DNA of 64,000 bases from Ulota crispa (Eukaryota; Streptophyta; Bryopsida; Orthotrichales; Orthotrichaceae), in NCBI GenBank assembly GCA_963920765.1, contig OY987250.1, forward strand, positions 3,100,001 to 3,164,000, given 5' to 3'. Made by a program: the position numbers and the translations under genes. Below, piece by piece: positions 1 to 13,656 of the stretch; position 1 is the stretch's first letter; each line of letters begins with the position of its first letter. A model generated the notes under the pieces. The model saw only the letters and a list, made by a program, of their open reading frames with translations. It ran no database searches and was not told the DNA's origin.

Positions 1-885
1 GTGGATTCAGGATATTGTGTTTTGGAAATGAATACCGATGTATGAGCTTGTGCGAAATTCGTTCTCTCGGAATTTTGGTTTTGGACGGACTTTTTGATGT
101 CGGTTGTATTAGGGCATGTCAGAATACAAAGCTTTTCTGTTGTTTTTTGATATGCAACAAAAGGTTAATTCTTAAATGCGTTTGAAAAAATTTACAGAGT
201 GTGTTTGTATTCTCGGACGAGATTTTAGGGCAGAAATAGGTGAAATTTTTAGCAGTGTAAGTTGAGGTTTTTTGATAGTAGTATTGGTTGCTCTTGTGGT
301 TTTTAGTACTTGCTTTCCTTGGACTTTAGACCTCGTGGATATTGTAGCTGAAGAATATACCATTGAGCTAGTTGGAAGACCGTGCTTGTGGGAAGAAATT
401 CGTCTGTAGACTTTTTATTTCTGGAGTTGTTTGGAGAGAATAATGAAAAGAGGTTGGTTGTACTATTGGTTAGGATAGAAGGGCATGATTTTGGTCAGTA
501 AAAGTATCGTCTTTGTGCGCGAAAGAAGTATAGTTAGGGTTTTAGGGTTGTTAGAGTGTTTTTATTCGATTGCAGTACTCTCCGCTTTTCTTTCTATCTT
601 AAGACTGATATTATTATCTACAGCTCCAAATTCTCTTTATCAGTATTTGCCTTAACATAAATGAGTTTGAAGTCTCGTTTTCAGAGGCACCTCTTGCTGA
701 ATTTGCTTCCTCTTTCAGAACGCAAGTCTTGCAGTCTGATTCCCACCTTTTTTTTTGTGAACATACAAGAATCCCGTAGTAATCAGAAGTCTTTAGGGGA
801 TGATGTATAGGGCATTACTTCAGTGTTATGGAAGGACAATTGTTAGATTGGGGTTGATTTTGACATTGAGATGGCCGGATTGCAG
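1..885 (+). other. 5' portion of CNOT9 locus, probably intron
   Basis: No exon can be read here. The first recognisable CNOT9 exon starts at 886 after a ttgcag acceptor, and about 60 N-terminal residues expected for the family are missing. This stretch is therefore most simply the intron before that exon, with the 5' exons left of the window. The sequence is T-rich, with no repeats or other genes seen. Confidence 0.5.
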
Positions 886-3611
886 AAAAGAGAAACGTAT
901 CCTGAACTGGCTCCAATCCTTTGGCATTCATGTGGCACTATTGCAGCTCTTCTACAGGTTTATTTTCCGTGTTCCTGATCTCAAGTTTGAGCTTTTTCTC
1001 TGGTTTCTGTTTTAGGTGAATCTTGCTTTTATTTATGCAATGAATTTGATGTGCATTACCTTTCGTGTGTTGATGTTTCTGTTTTTTTTTATCTTTGGGG
1101 GTTTGTGACCCTGGTATGGTAGCAGATTTGCTAAAGTGGTCCAAGTGTTTTGGATGGCGTCATGTAAGATTATTTTGATTTAGGATCCTAATTGTGCTTA
1201 TGAATGTTTCATCAGGAAATTGTGTCCATCTATCCTATGTTGGCTCCGCCTACATTGACAGCAGGAGCTTCCAATCGAGTCTGCAATGCTCTCGCTTTAC
1301 TCCAGGTGAAACACTCTCCTATACTACCTTTTTGAAAATTATTACAATAGAGATCCTAGATTTATATGACAGAGTTGAATAACATCTTGTACATACTATT
1401 TAATATATGTTTTTATAATTCTTATGGGTGCAGTGTGTCGCTTCCCATGCGGAGACTAGGGCTCTTTTTCTGAACGGTACTTATTACTTCCACATTTTCC
1501 AACTTTTATTCTTTCTGCTAGGAGTTGATGCTCTAAGTCTTCTTATTATTTGATGGTCTTGAATTCTAGTTGCAGTTTTTGAATGTGTGATTTTTGAGGT
1601 TGCAGCACATATTCCCCTCTATCTTTATCCATTTCTCAACACAATTAGCAAGACGAGACCGTTTGAGTATCTTCGACTGACAAGCCTTGGAGTCATTGGC
1701 GCCTTGGTTAAAGTAATCCTTCTTCACATGACAGTCGTTAAGGAGTTGAATGCAGGATTCAGATGTGATTAAGACCCTTAATTTGACATACCTTGTTCCA
1801 TTTTTTTCTAATTTGTTACAATTTTAGATGTGATGATATATTTACCCTGGGTTTATATATATTTTAATGCTTCAGTCTGAAGTTTATACAATTTATTTTG
1901 AAGGTTCTCTTTCTAAAGGAACGCATACTGAACGATTCAGAAATACTGGATGAATTCTTAGGTGTCATACTTGCAGAGTATTCTTACTAGTTCTTGTAGT
2001 ATCGGACCCATGCTTTTTTTGGAGTATTTTTTGCGCTGTATCTAAGTTGGTGCATGGCTTCTTAGTGTACAGATCGAGCTTCCCTACTCTTATAATCTTT
2101 GTTGTTACTGTTATATACTTTCAGATCATGAAGGCCAAATGCTTATATACTAATGAGAGTTTTTTTATTTACAGGTGGATGATACTGAAGTTATAAATTT
2201 CTTGCTTTCAACAGAGATTATTCCTCTGTGTTTGCGGACTATGGAAATGGGGAGCGAGTTATCTAAGACAGTAAGTATTCTACTTCATTTATGTGATCTT
2301 TATCGTGCTATAACAATTGTGTAGCATTAAAGAACACTTGGTCAACGGATTACTCACTAGCTAGGATTTTCTTTCATTTGACCATCTTGTCGATATTTTT
2401 GGATGCTCCTAATGCGTGGTCGAATGTAGTCTGTAGGTTTAGTATGCAAATCTGTTGTTGTCCTTCAAAATTCCTTGAGATTCTATGGAAGCTTTCAATT
2501 TCGTTGTACCATCTTCTCCACTTCAACAAGGTTTTTTTTAGCAAATTTAGACTATGCCCAGAATTTCCAGACAACATCATAAAAGAAAATCTTTTCAGCT
2601 TTGTAGCCTCATTGAAACTGGAACATGACAACCATTTATAAATTGGCAGGTGGCGACATTCATAGTTCAGAAAATTCTTCTAGACGACGTGGGTCTTGCA
2701 TACATTTGTGCTACTGCAGAGCGGTTTTTTGCCGTGAGTGCAGTACTCGCAAATATGGTCCAAATGCTCGCTGAACAACCTTCCGTACGCCTCTTGAAGC
2801 ATATCATTCGATGCTACCTCCGACTTTCTGATAATCAAAGGTGAGCACTTTTGTACACGCAGGCCGTAGTAAAGCTTTTGATGGAGACAATACCTTCAAT
2901 CCATCCATTCATACGCTTAGTTGCCAAAATGACTATAGTCACTGATCTTTGAATGAAAATGAGGTTTTTTACAGTCACTTTTTATAATCAACAACTTCAA
3001 AATTGTACTTGAAATTTCTACATACTAAATTGATGCAATTTTTCAACAAGAAGTTCTAACTTTCAAAGCCCAATCATTGTGCTATAGATATAACACTCTT
3101 ACGTATTTGTTAATGATACGAAGAGCATTGTCTACCTACTACAACTATTGTACAGGAGAATCGGATTGCAGTTGCTTTAGAGGTGTCCCTATGTATCTTC
3201 ACTAGGCGGCAAGCAACCATATTCTCTAATTCTTTGCTAACGTTTTTTCACGTGTCTCTTGCAGAGCTTGTGAAGCTTTGAAGAATTGCCTTCCTGAGCT
3301 TCTTCAAAACGGAACTTTCAACAACTGCCTAAGAGTATTTTTTCTGCTATTTCCTGTTGGCATATTGGAACCTTTTCTAGTTGCGATGGGTAGAATTCAA
3401 CTCAGTAGCTTTTCTGTAATGCTTTTATGGGGGCTTGTTTCTACTAGTGTGCATCACGGTGTTTCCGGGTGTCTTGCACCTTTTTCTTTTTTCTTTTTTC
3501 TTTTTTTGCTTACATAGATGTGGGGTTGGATGTGTGCAGAATGATGAAACAACTCGGAGGTGGCTTGCACAACTGATGATAAACGTGGTCGGAACGCAGA
3601 TGCATCAGTAA
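886..3611 (+). CDS. CNOT9: CNOT9/RCD1-type subunit of the CCR4-NOT complex (5' partial)
   Basis: CNOT9 (Rcd1/CAF40) is an armadillo-repeat scaffold of the CCR4-NOT deadenylase, acting in mRNA decay and translational repression. Eight exons join without a stop: 886-957, 1216-1305, 1434-1476, 1606-1712, 2175-2270, 2650-2840, 3265-3334 and 3540-3611, giving 246 residues plus TAA. All introns are GT-AG and the phases agree. Family blocks in order are [122 protein letters not shown] and TTRRWLAQL. The family is usually about 300 residues, so roughly 60 N-terminal residues lie outside. The stretch [20 protein letters not shown] and the short C-terminus differ from the flowering-plant version as I know it. 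No lesions are seen, so it looks functional. Confidence 0.95.
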
Positions 3612-4371
3612 TGTAAGCCAGGAAGTTCTTTGTGGAGCAGGTCCTGTAGACTCTCTATTGTATTATATCTACCTTCTCCACAAGCAGAGGCTTCAGATAT
3701 TCTGGCTTGCAAAGAATCGGTAAGCATTTCGAGTGCTCTCTCGTGCCGGGTTTCAGATTCTCTAGCTATTCCTCTGGCTCTCCCGGCTCTGTCATGATCA
3801 AGCTTTTCCTCTGGTGTAGTTACGAGGGTGCAATTTGACAAGGCTAGCACCATTGGAGTAGAATTTGTCAGATACACGCTACACATGGTGACCATAGATT
3901 AATTTATACTCGGAAAGTCAAAGACCAGCTCATAGAACAGTTTCAGACAAACCATTTTATTTTTATTTTTGCTGAAATGGTGGATGATAGGTTAATCAGA
4001 ACAGAAAGGATAGGTTGGGGAAAAGCCTTTGTAAAAGTATCTGTTAGGGTCCATCATGACATGAAGTTTATCTCTGTAAGAAGGGTGGTTTTTCATTGTT
4101 GGCCAACTGGTTCGAAATATTCACTGTGATAAATGTTATCACATAGTTGGATTTTGGTATTATGGACTCTGGTTGGATGATTTTTTTTCATTAGGTTTGT
4201 TTGGGAATGTGGGTAGCGTCACGTCCCAAATCTCATCAAGATTTAATTAATTGAGAGGCTTAAAGAAATCAAGACTTATATCTCCACACTAAGAGCATGC
4301 AGTAGAAATTGCTTGTTGTTTCTGGGTTTTTGGATTTTGTGGATTTTGAGGCCAGCATGGAAGTTTACTCT
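3612..4371. other. CNOT9 3' flank, no gene
   Basis: Probable 3' UTR followed by intergenic DNA. A 96-codon open frame on the minus strand over 3605-3895 has no recognisable domain and overlaps the CNOT9 end, so it is not called. Nothing else is seen. Confidence 0.4.
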
Positions 4372-4690
4372 AAGAGCATCTCCCCCCTTACGTGCCTTAC
4401 GTGCAAAGGGTTTGATACTTGCTATACTTGGATAATAATTGGTTTGGGTCTTTCAAAATATTCTCATGGCACTCAATCTTAGTGTGTCAAACAATTGTCC
4501 TTGAAAACACTATTCATTTTAAGTTTACTGAGCAATATCTTATATTCCACTTGGTGATTGATTAATCGACTATTTATGAGACACATTTAGTGAGCAATGG
4601 TGGGGGACAAGATCTTTGAGGACTCTTCAAAAATAAATGTAAACCTTTAGCATGTCAAGTTTGACAAGTAATGATGAGATGCCTAAGTCC
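4372..4690 (+). mobile_element. MITE, AGAGCATCT-ended family (copy 1)
   Basis: The ends read ctaagagcatctc on the left and, reverse-complemented, cttaggcatctcatc on the right. Diverged relatives are at 29391-29640 (same orientation) and 33498-33745 (opposite orientation). They share internal blocks such as gtgggggacaag and ttccacttg. No coding capacity. The end motif resembles hAT-type MITEs of plants, but no clear target duplication could be read, so the class is inferred. Confidence 0.55.
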
Positions 4691-5237
4691 CTATTCCAAG
4701 CTCCCAACTCCTAAGGTGTTCAAACGTGACCACAAGGCGACACTTCATCCAAAAGTTTTGGTGAGCCAAAATACAAGGTCCAACTTGGGAGCGAGTCCCA
4801 AATAAAAATTTATATATTACATCACGACATTCAAGCATGTTTTTGTTATTTGTAACTGCCCTTTTTTCTCTTCCCAATGCAACATGATCACCCAACTTGA
4901 GAGTATCCTCATTGTAACGTTGGAGAAGGTGCTTGATTCAAAGCAAAGCCATGTGTGGGCTTTGAGAGTTGTGAATGCCTACTCAAAATAGGTGCTTCAC
5001 TTGTTTTTTTGGTCCTATACGTTGCAAATTTCATCTTTCACATTGAATATTTTGCACATTTTTTAGAGCCTTGTATGTTGCACACAAAGGTTCTATCAAA
5101 GCCATGGGCAACAACAGAGGATTTCAAAATTTGTTGAGAGAAGAATCCATCCTCAAACAAAGTAGGGGAGCTTGCTACAGTGACAAGAAGTGCACTTTTT
5201 GCTCTTTCTACCATGTCTCTACTAGAACTCAATGCAC

Positions 5238-5470
5238 TTAATCCTTGAAGGGCCCTTGGGCTCTAGAGCTATGGTACCAAATACGGTTGCAACCAACATT
5301 CAGAAGTTTGAATCAGCTAAACATTAAGTGTTACAACCATATATATTGAAGGTTTGTATGATGGTGGGTGCATAAAAAAAATTGGAAAACCCTCAGAGCA
5401 ACTCAAATATGTTTGTACAATACAACCATACATATGGCTGCAAAGGGCTTTTGTGACGTTCAGGGGTTAA
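5238..5470. mobile_element. TTAA-flanked MITE, GGGCCC-end subtype, 233 bp
   Basis: TTAA on both sides (5238-5241 and 5467-5470). The left end reads TTAATCCTTGAAGGGCCC and the right end is GACGTTCAGGGGTTAA. The left 100 bases match, in reverse complement, the stretch 11444-11540 next to the assembly gap. It belongs to the window-wide class of TTAA insertions. Confidence 0.65.
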
Positions 5471-8400
5471 ATCAACTTGTCAAGTTTCCAAATAACAATT
5501 TTAGCCTACTACCCACCTTCTTATGTGTGTGCAAGTGAAAAAAAAAGATACTCCTAGGCCCTCTCATCACGACCATCAATAAATCCTTTGTCATCCTTTT
5601 ACATGCATACACAAGTCACTAGCAAGTTTTTCTCAAATGTGGCAAAATATAGCAAAACTTGTACCAATTTCTAGTTGTATTGCTCCAAAATTATGTAGAT
5701 ACTACAATACATGGGTTTTATTTTTGTTTGTTTTCTCATTGAGCAAGCAACATGCACCCTCATATACATGCACGTAAGGAAATTACAAACAAAGCAATTT
5801 ACGTGTGCACCTTCATTCCGATAATCAACTAATATTAGCAACTTTCATCCAAATTTTGGAGCCATCAACCCTTTCTTTGAGAGGTATTTAGCAGTTTCAT
5901 TCAGTTTTTCATGCATGTATATTTTAAGTGCTAAGGTAACCAATGACAAATGAAGTTAAAAAAATAAGGGAAAAATCTGCCAAAGAAGAGTTCCCTTACC
6001 GATATTAAATTTGAAAACATTTAGCGCAATTAGAAGGTTTTGATCTACTTGAGCTGATCAAGGAGTTTCAAAACTCGGTAGATTTCTCAACTAAGCTTAT
6101 TTTTCTCTCCAACCCATTTTCCTAAGGGAAATTTTTTTCCTTTGTAGGCAAGACGCAAGAGAGCCTGTGTCTCCACTTTTCTCCACCCTCACTAGGTTTG
6201 CAAGGCTGTTTTCTTCTCATTTTCCTCACCTTCTCAAACAAAAGACCCCATCCATACTTACACTTTTTGTTAGGCGTGCAATTTTATTTTATTTTTCATT
6301 TGAGAAAAGCCCATTTTGTTCAAACAAAAGTTTTTGGATATTTGTTACAATATAGCGTCTTACGAAAGTTTGGATCTTGTTTTCATGGAGATTTGGAAGT
6401 GTAGGGTAAGGGCCTCACACAACTGCATGCTCATGTTTAAGCCACTAAGAATCAATGTACAAGAAGTACTTGCATTTAATTACAAGCTAGTTGGTTGATC
6501 TTTAAAATTGTTGAATTGAATTCAAAAATTTAGGAAAAAATTCAACCCTTTAAGAGGAAAAAAAGGGAAATATTCTTTATTTCTATAGGCTTAGCCGGGA
6601 GTATACTTTAGATAACCAGTTGGCCCAAGAGAATGTAGGATATTGGCCGGTTAAGTTAAAAAAACTTCCCAGACTGTGCTAAGAACAAGGACGGAGCTTG
6701 AAAATCAATGAGGCAAACATAAAAAATGCACTTGCGTGAGCAGTGAGGCCCCTTACCTTATGTAAATGTTGCTTGAACAAAATCTTGCCATTTGTCTTTT
6801 TTTTAATGGTAGGAGTGTGTTACACACCTCGACTCTAGTCACCAATTTCCTGCACATAACACCACTTTGCACTTTTTGCCCATATGCTCACAAGTAACAC
6901 AACTCCGCACTTTTCATCAATATCCCCTGAGCGCCCCACATGCCAGAATGTGACCTTTTCATATTTGACGGTTTGTTGTCTTTGGCCATTATAATCTTTT
7001 GATCCATGCATCAAAAACTTACCAAATTTTTCATACATATGGGGACCCTAAATTTTGTGTAATATCAATGATTAACTCTTCCAGATATTGTTTTTATACT
7101 TGCGGTGCCAAATTATTTACAATGAGGTGTAACACTACACGAATTTGGACTGGGCGCTCAGAGGATATGTTCACAAGTATAAGGACAATCAAAGATATAC
7201 CAGATTTTGCTGAAGCGACATTTACGTCCCCCGTAATCATGATGATCACGGCATTTGGGAATTGGGACCAGTGGCCGCCAGACAGCACTTGGTGCAATGA
7301 GTTGTGTTCGTGCCTGATTGGGAACAGGAAGACATGCGTGACGGGATCCAGCTTGAACGCTTGAACCCCCCCCCGTGTCTGCTGACTCAGCTCTGCTTGC
7401 GGCCAAAGGGCGCCATGCGCATGAATGCCCATGAATGCTCATGAATGCCCATGAATGCTCATGAATGAGCGAGGGAGCCACGGAGCCAGGGAGGGGAGCA
7501 GTGAAATTATTTTGTGCTAATTATCGTTTTTTTGCAACACTAAAATTAGTGTGGCTAATTTTTGAAAAAAAGTAAAATATTTAGCCTATTTTTATACACG
7601 AGTTTGGGAGTAGGAGCCTGGATTTCAAGGTTACACTTGATGTTGTCTCATCCTACTAGTGCAATATTCTAATTTCTCACAAAATCATTGTGAGATTTAA
7701 CTTTGATGGAAGGTTGAAGGCATCCAACTTTACACCTGTAAAAAAATTATAAGGTAGGAGGTTCATAAATGGAGCATCTAAGGGTTGAAACTGAATTTTG
7801 GGTAGGTGAAACTCCTTAAAATGATTTTCAGTAAACTTTCCTTGAAAGACAAGAAGAATCCGCATCTAACCCAAGTTGTTTCATATTTTTTGGAACTTTG
7901 TGGGATTAGTTATGAATATTTGAAGTGGAAAGACCATAGGGTTCTAAAATGTAACACCTCCTCAAATGTACATGAGCTGTACATTGTTAAAGGGTTATGA
8001 AAAACAAGATGTACAAAAAGAATACATTTGAGAAGGTGCTCCAAATTTGAATCTGCTCCAAATTTGAGCCTCCTACCTTAGCCATCCTTGCTACTCAACC
8101 ATTTTTTTTGGTGAAAAAAAAGCTAAGGCCACTTCATCCAAAATATTTTCGCTGGAAGGGAGGCGGCACCGTTTGGGCTCCCCTCACTCACTGTCTATCT
8201 GTAATCTGTCTGTCTGAGGTCTGTGAGAGTCTGTCTGTCTGTGAGTTGTACGGTGCCTTCCAGTGAAAAGCAATCATGCGGGGCTGCTGCGGTGTTGGAC
8301 TGCTGGCTTGGCTATTGGCCCCGGGTCAAAGTGGCGACACGGCAGACAAAGATGCAGCAGCCAGGCAGCCAGGCAGCCTTCTGCTTGCAATCATGTTGTC

Positions 8401-8643
8401 TTTCCAGTACCATCAGTGATCAGTGTTGCACTGCCCTCCAGGAAAATCGTACATTCCTATGCCCTTTGCATGAGTCAAGTTGACCGCCCTGGGGTCCACG
8501 TCACGGTTACCCTCAACCAAGGTGCTGGAAATATTTGAGATTTTCCTGTTGATTTCCTCCAATTCCCATATTGAACCGGTTTATGAAAGGAACTACTTCG
8601 GTTATTTTCTCTAATTAGTACTATAAATATAAATATAAATATA
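5471..8643. other. Gene-poor stretch with small tandem repeats
   Basis: No gene or transposon is recognised. Two simple repeats occur: five degenerate copies of the 10-mer atgaatgccc at 7421-7466, and a CTGT-rich stretch at about 8190-8245. The overlapping open frames at 7094-7481 exist only because this part is GC-richer; they share no domain and are not called. Confidence 0.5.
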
Positions 8644-9051
8644 GAGAATTGCTAAAGCCACACCCAAAATTATTAGCGCTACACTCCAAGGTGTACTTTG
8701 AATATGGACCATGAGAATTTAATATTAATTTTTTAAATTTGGATCAAAAGATATGTTTCATCTCTATCATTCTAATGATGTATTCAAAAAAATTGAAGGT
8801 GCTTGAATTTGAAACTAAAAATAAAGGACTTTTGGAATATTTAAAGCAAAAATACATCAAAATAATAGTAATGGTGCAATTAAAGTTCAAAAAAATATTG
8901 CATTCATTTTCTTTGTTTTGAGAAGGTGGTAACGCCTAGATTGAATGATTGATGGACCACTTGAATTAAATAAAATAACAGTAAATTTGCAAAATACACA
9001 ATTATAGGGGGTGTGGCGTTAGCAATTTTGGGTGTGGCTTTAGCAATTCCC
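8644..9051. mobile_element. Terminal-inverted-repeat MITE, GGGAATTGCTAAAGCC ends
   Basis: The left end GAGAATTGCTAAAGCCACAC and the right end (reverse complement GGGAATTGCTAAAGCCACAC) form an inverted repeat of about 44 bp with few mismatches. A flanking TA dinucleotide on both sides is a plausible target duplication. The 408-bp body is AT-rich and non-coding. The first bases of the ends match the larger foldback at 16486-21458. Confidence 0.7.
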
Positions 9052-9188
9052 TATATATGTTTTTTATTGTTAGGATTTTAACCGGCTTTTTAGCCGATAT
9101 TACAAATTGCAAACAATTTTTTCTCATTTCAACTGGCTAGCTTTGAACTAGCGGTCAATTCATTCCGGCTGAGGTCCTCAACGCTCTC

Positions 9189-9570
9189 AGAGCACCTCCA
9201 CCATGGACTTCCCAATCCCCATCCCCATTGGGATGAAGTGGGAGCAAATATGGGGATAGGGAAAGGTAAACCCCACTTGTTCTTCCCTATCAAGGAGCTT
9301 CTTACTTTTATAGTTACTAAAATGGGTCGGGAGAGATGGGTCAGGAGAGGAGATGGAGGTGAAAGGGGGTAACAAATTGCACTTTTTGGGAAAAATGTGG
9401 ATATTATTCATTGCATTTGAGTTCCATGTATGACCTCTTGTAATTTGGACTCCCTCTCATTCGAATTCTTTATGTTTTTAAAGTTACAAGCTTTTGGTGG
9501 GAGAGGTCTCCCCTATCATGATGAATTCCATTTGGATACAAATTGGGAAGCCCCCTAGTGGAGATATTCT
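9189..9570. mobile_element. MITE with AGAGCACCTCCAC ends
   Basis: The left end (AGAGCACCTCCACCATGGAC, then TTCCCAATCC) pairs with the right end read backwards (AAGAATATCTCCACTAGGGG, then CTTCCCAATTT). This end type is common among plant hAT-like MITEs. About 380 bp, non-coding. Confidence 0.5.
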
Positions 9571-11243
9571 TATGTCTCCAACCCCTAGGCCCCCACCTTG
9601 GTTACCTTCACACTCTCTAGTCTCTACCATGGTTAACCCCTAAAGTACAACCCAAACAAGCATCTTGTAAATTGAGAGCAAATAGGTAGTGGATTTGTAG
9701 TGATCTCAAGTGCCTTCTAGTCATGATTTTAGCTAAAAAAGCCATCTTTTCTTACAACAACTTCTCCCTATTTGATGAACATAAAAATTTAACAGTTTAT
9801 GTCTACCATTCTCATCTTGCACCATTTGTAATAAATTTTTAATTCCATGAGAATTGACTTTATGGAGAAATACCTAAAGAATGAATTTATCTTTTTGTCC
9901 CTAACTTTGGTACAAACAATGTTAGGGCCGCTGTTGGGGCTCAAGCAAGAGCTTTAACTCCTAAATTTTTTTTTGTGTTTAGAGGTCCAAAATTGCTTCA
10001 AAATACTAGTCCCCAAACTAGGGTCAATGTCTTCATTGAAACTTATTTTTTAACAAATCCAACCGTAGGGTCCTTTAGTTGGCTTGCACAAGTACATTGT
10101 CCCAAAATTTCAGGATGAATATCTCCACCAATTGCAAGATCAATGTGCCTAAACTTCAAAATGTAGGTTTTTCTAGTCCTTCCAAAAGGTGAAGTTTTGA
10201 TTTTCAAACTTTTTAGAAAAAAACACACATGTTGTATTTCTTGTGCAGTTTTTGCAATATGTCGGAAAATGGGTTGAAAGCATATATAAAAAAGTTTAAC
10301 CAAAAAACAAAATTGGAATTTTACAAAAATTGTAAAGTGAAGGGTATTGATGAATGTAAGATATAACTAACATGCTAATAAGTTTTGGAAGAATTTGAAA
10401 ATTGTTAATCCCAATGGTGAGTATGCTCTAATAGACAATTAGTAACTTTATTTTTCATTTTCATTTGAAATTTTTCAAAATTGAGAGTAAAAGATAACTT
10501 TATATGCTTTTCCTACCCTCTTCCTACCTTCATTGCCCGCAAAAGAAAACTCCTTTTAACCCCAAAGCGTCATTGGGGACAAAAATTGTCCTCAACCAAT
10601 TTTTGAAGTTAAACAAAACCCAACCAAATTAATATTTTTAGTATTTTATGTTTTTGAAAAGTTCTTTTAGAAGCTTAGTTTTAAATTGAACAATCTGATT
10701 TTGCACATGATTGATTATGATTTTTATATTCAAGATTTAGTGCATGGGTATTCATTGCATTCTTGACTTTATGTAGTGTTGAGGGCTCTTGGGAATGAGC
10801 CTCAAATACACTAGATCTTTAAGAAAAAATCACATTAGAAATTCATTTAAAAAAAGTGTAGAGTAAACTTTGAGAAGTCATAAATTGGTTGGGGTTATAA
10901 ATGTTAGGCTCTTTAACCTCATATTTTTTTGGTGACCAAGTTTTTAATTTGACATGTGAAAAGAAGATTGAAAGACTTCAAATCACTTTTGTAGTTTTAA
11001 CACCCTCATAATCAAACATTATAATCTTTCAATCCATAAGAGATATTGTTGTGTTTTCTTTTCTAATGAGATCTCTAACACGTCTTACAATTCAAAAAGA
11101 ATTGATACAACTTATCAAAATGTTGGCTTTAAATTCAAATTAGAGCAAATTCCTAGAAGCCTCTGAAATGCAATGTCACTTTGGGGTTAACTTTTACCTC
11201 ATTATTTGGAATTGAGTGATTCACTTTTTTTGAGTAGGTATCA
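9571..11243. other. AT-rich intergenic stretch before the gap
   Basis: No gene. A possible element end (TTTTAACCCCAAAGCG) at about 10555 resembles the TTAA family, but a partner end could not be fixed. Otherwise nothing is supported. Confidence 0.35.
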
Positions 11244-11443
11244 NNNNNNNNNNNNNNNNNNNNNNNNNNNNNNNNNNNNNNNNNNNNNNNNNNNNNNNNN
11301 NNNNNNNNNNNNNNNNNNNNNNNNNNNNNNNNNNNNNNNNNNNNNNNNNNNNNNNNNNNNNNNNNNNNNNNNNNNNNNNNNNNNNNNNNNNNNNNNNNNN
11401 NNNNNNNNNNNNNNNNNNNNNNNNNNNNNNNNNNNNNNNNNNN
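11244..11443. other. Assembly gap, 200 N
   Basis: Exactly 200 unknown bases, a conventional scaffold-gap length. The true size is unknown. The gap removes most of a TTAA-type element whose right end is at 11444-11540. Confidence 0.99.
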
Positions 11444-11540
11444 TGTAACACTTATTTCTAGCTGATTCAAACTTCTAAATACTAGTTGCAACCATATTTG
11501 GTATCATAGCTCCAGAGCCCTAGGGCCCTTCAGGGGTTAA
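11444..11540 (-). mobile_element. Right end of a TTAA MITE cut by the gap
   Basis: The reverse complement of this stretch matches the left part of the element at 5238-5470, ending in CCCTTCAGGGGTTAA. Its terminal TTAA (11537-11540) is shared with the next element, which starts at the same four bases. Confidence 0.6.
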
Positions 11541-12449
11541 CCCCTAAAACGTTTGGCTCATTTCTCACCAAAATGGCTCCAAAACTGCCATTTCTAGTAC
11601 AAGTACCAAATTTATAAAAAAAAAAAAACTTTATTTGACAAATGTAGTCGCAAGATCTTGTACTACACTAGTATCAAAATATGTGGAAAAATTTAGGAGT
11701 TTTCATGATCTAGATTGTTAAATATTTGGGTTTGAATTGACAAAAAGCCATTTTTGTCTTTGCAAAAATCCAGGCAGTTGCACTTCACGAGGTCATATTT
11801 GTATGAAAAAAACTCCAAAATTGTTGTAATTTTTGGATTTGTTCTTCAAAGCAAGTTGGGTACACACTTGAAATTTTCAAATCATTTGGAATTGTAAAAC
11901 AATAGTAAGTAAAAAGAAGTAGAGAATGATTCAAACCACTAAATTGTTAAGAATCTAATTATGGAAATGAAAAATTCCAATCCCAATGATTATAATGTTG
12001 TGATAAACAATCTACTTCTTTAGGTTTTGTTTTTTTTCTATAATATTGAAAATTGAGTAAATGAATGGACTTCAAAGTTTATTTTAGAGTAGAGAGTCCA
12101 TAACTGCCCACAAACAAAACCTCCTCATAACTTTCATTTCATTGATAAAAATGGAATGATTCAAAGCTTCCCAAGTATATATAAATCTAAAGAACCAATT
12201 TCAAAAAACAACTGAAAAAATGAAATTTTAAAAAAGCTTTTTGCCTGCCCGCCGAGCAAAGAAAATTGCATATCATGCAATAAGTTTTGAACCATGAAGT
12301 CAAAAGTTATGAAATTTGTTGGGCCTTAAAGCTACCCCTTGGACACATCATGTGAAAATTTCAAAGAAAAAAAATGAAAACCCCATTGGTAGTGCGTTGC
12401 CCAAAATTGCTATGTTGCCAAAAGAAAGTGTTCAATGCTTTAGGGGGGG
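11537..12449. mobile_element. TTAA element, 0.94-kb subtype (T10)
   Basis: Begins TTAACCCCTAAAACG and is related through its length to the elements at 14904-15853, 16769-17682, 18694-21349 and 21911-22849. For example, 12060-12230 matches the reverse complement of 15180-15310. The right end (ctttaggggg near 12445) has lost its TTAA. No coding capacity. Confidence 0.6.
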
Positions 12450-13656
12450 ATGCTAAATTGTGAGAAGGTTCCGTGAGCCATGAACCTAGATTTTTTGTCA
12501 AGATATTAATATCACCTATAAATTTGTACATAGGGCCTTAAAATTGTACATTATAAATGTATATCTTTTGAAAAACTTCCTAAATTTTAAAATTTCTATT
12601 GCTTTTGAGCTCAAAGTTGGTTCCCACACACAAAATTGTGGCTCACTACTCATGGGCTCAAAATTTTACGCTCACAAGTTAGAGTCGTCTTGTATGTAAA
12701 TACTAGCACTTTGTTAAATTTTGTAAAGGATCACTTCATTATCTCCAAGAAATACAAGCAATATATACCTGAAAATTATAAAAATGAATTTTATTATAAT
12801 TTGTATAGAAAGCATTTGCTTCCCTATCATTTGTAGTAAGTGAAGCGCAATTTTGGTTGAGATTTTTTTGCACAAAGAAATGTAATCCAATATATACATG
12901 TATATGTATGTATGTGTATGTATGTGTATGTATGTGTGTATATATGTGGGTATGTATATACATACATACATTTTCATATGCATGGACCACCTAAAAGCAT
13001 ATTGAGAGTGTGTCTATCTTTTTGTTTGTTCTAAAGTCAAGTCTATGAATATAAGCACAAGTGAAAAAAATGACCTAATTTGGTATAAGTAATATTTCAT
13101 GAAGGACACTTATTCTGATAAATTTCAATCTCTATTAGTTATTAGTTAGACTGAAATCAAACAAATGGTAGAATTAAAATTCAAGCTCCCATTAAACTCT
13201 TATTTTAAAAAACTTCAAATATCGTTTGTGATTTTTTTTTTTCTCATAAAAGAAATTAAGTAGATTTAGTTGCTTGGGTCATTCATGAGACCGCAGATGT
13301 TGAAATTTTGGTTCAAATAACCCAAAGATTTGATAGCCTTGACTCCTATTGTAAAGAGGACCTTTGAGTTTGGGGGCACAGTGGTTTAGAGTTGCCGTGC
13401 ATGAGGTGATGAGGGCAGTACAAACATTTCAAGGATATTAGTACCCCTGAGGCCCTGACACAGCAGTCAAGTGTTGTCACTGACATATTAGTCCCTCCAT
13501 CTTTTCAATAGTTTCCTCTTTACGCTTCCCACTGACTTAATTAAGACCTATTTGCACTAGGAGTCAAGGTCACCATAAACTTGGGATGGTTTGAAAAATG
13601 TTTTAGTCCAAGTGCCTTCATGCCTCATGAAAGGTCCCAAGCATTTGTTATAATAA
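12450..13656. other. AT-rich spacer with a TG/TA microsatellite
   Basis: No gene. At 12899-12975 there is an imperfect tgtatgtatg microsatellite that ends in tatacatacata, so it can fold on itself. The short open frames across it are repeat translations and are not called. Confidence 0.5.

Noticed and set aside
3605-3895. 96-codon minus-strand frame after CNOT9
   Set aside because: No domain, overlaps the CNOT9 end and likely 3' UTR.
7094-7481. Three overlapping frames of 107-121 codons
   Set aside because: Different frames and strands over the same bases, no domain; includes a short tandem repeat.
11153-11491. Open frames across the N block
   Set aside because: Formed by unknown bases.
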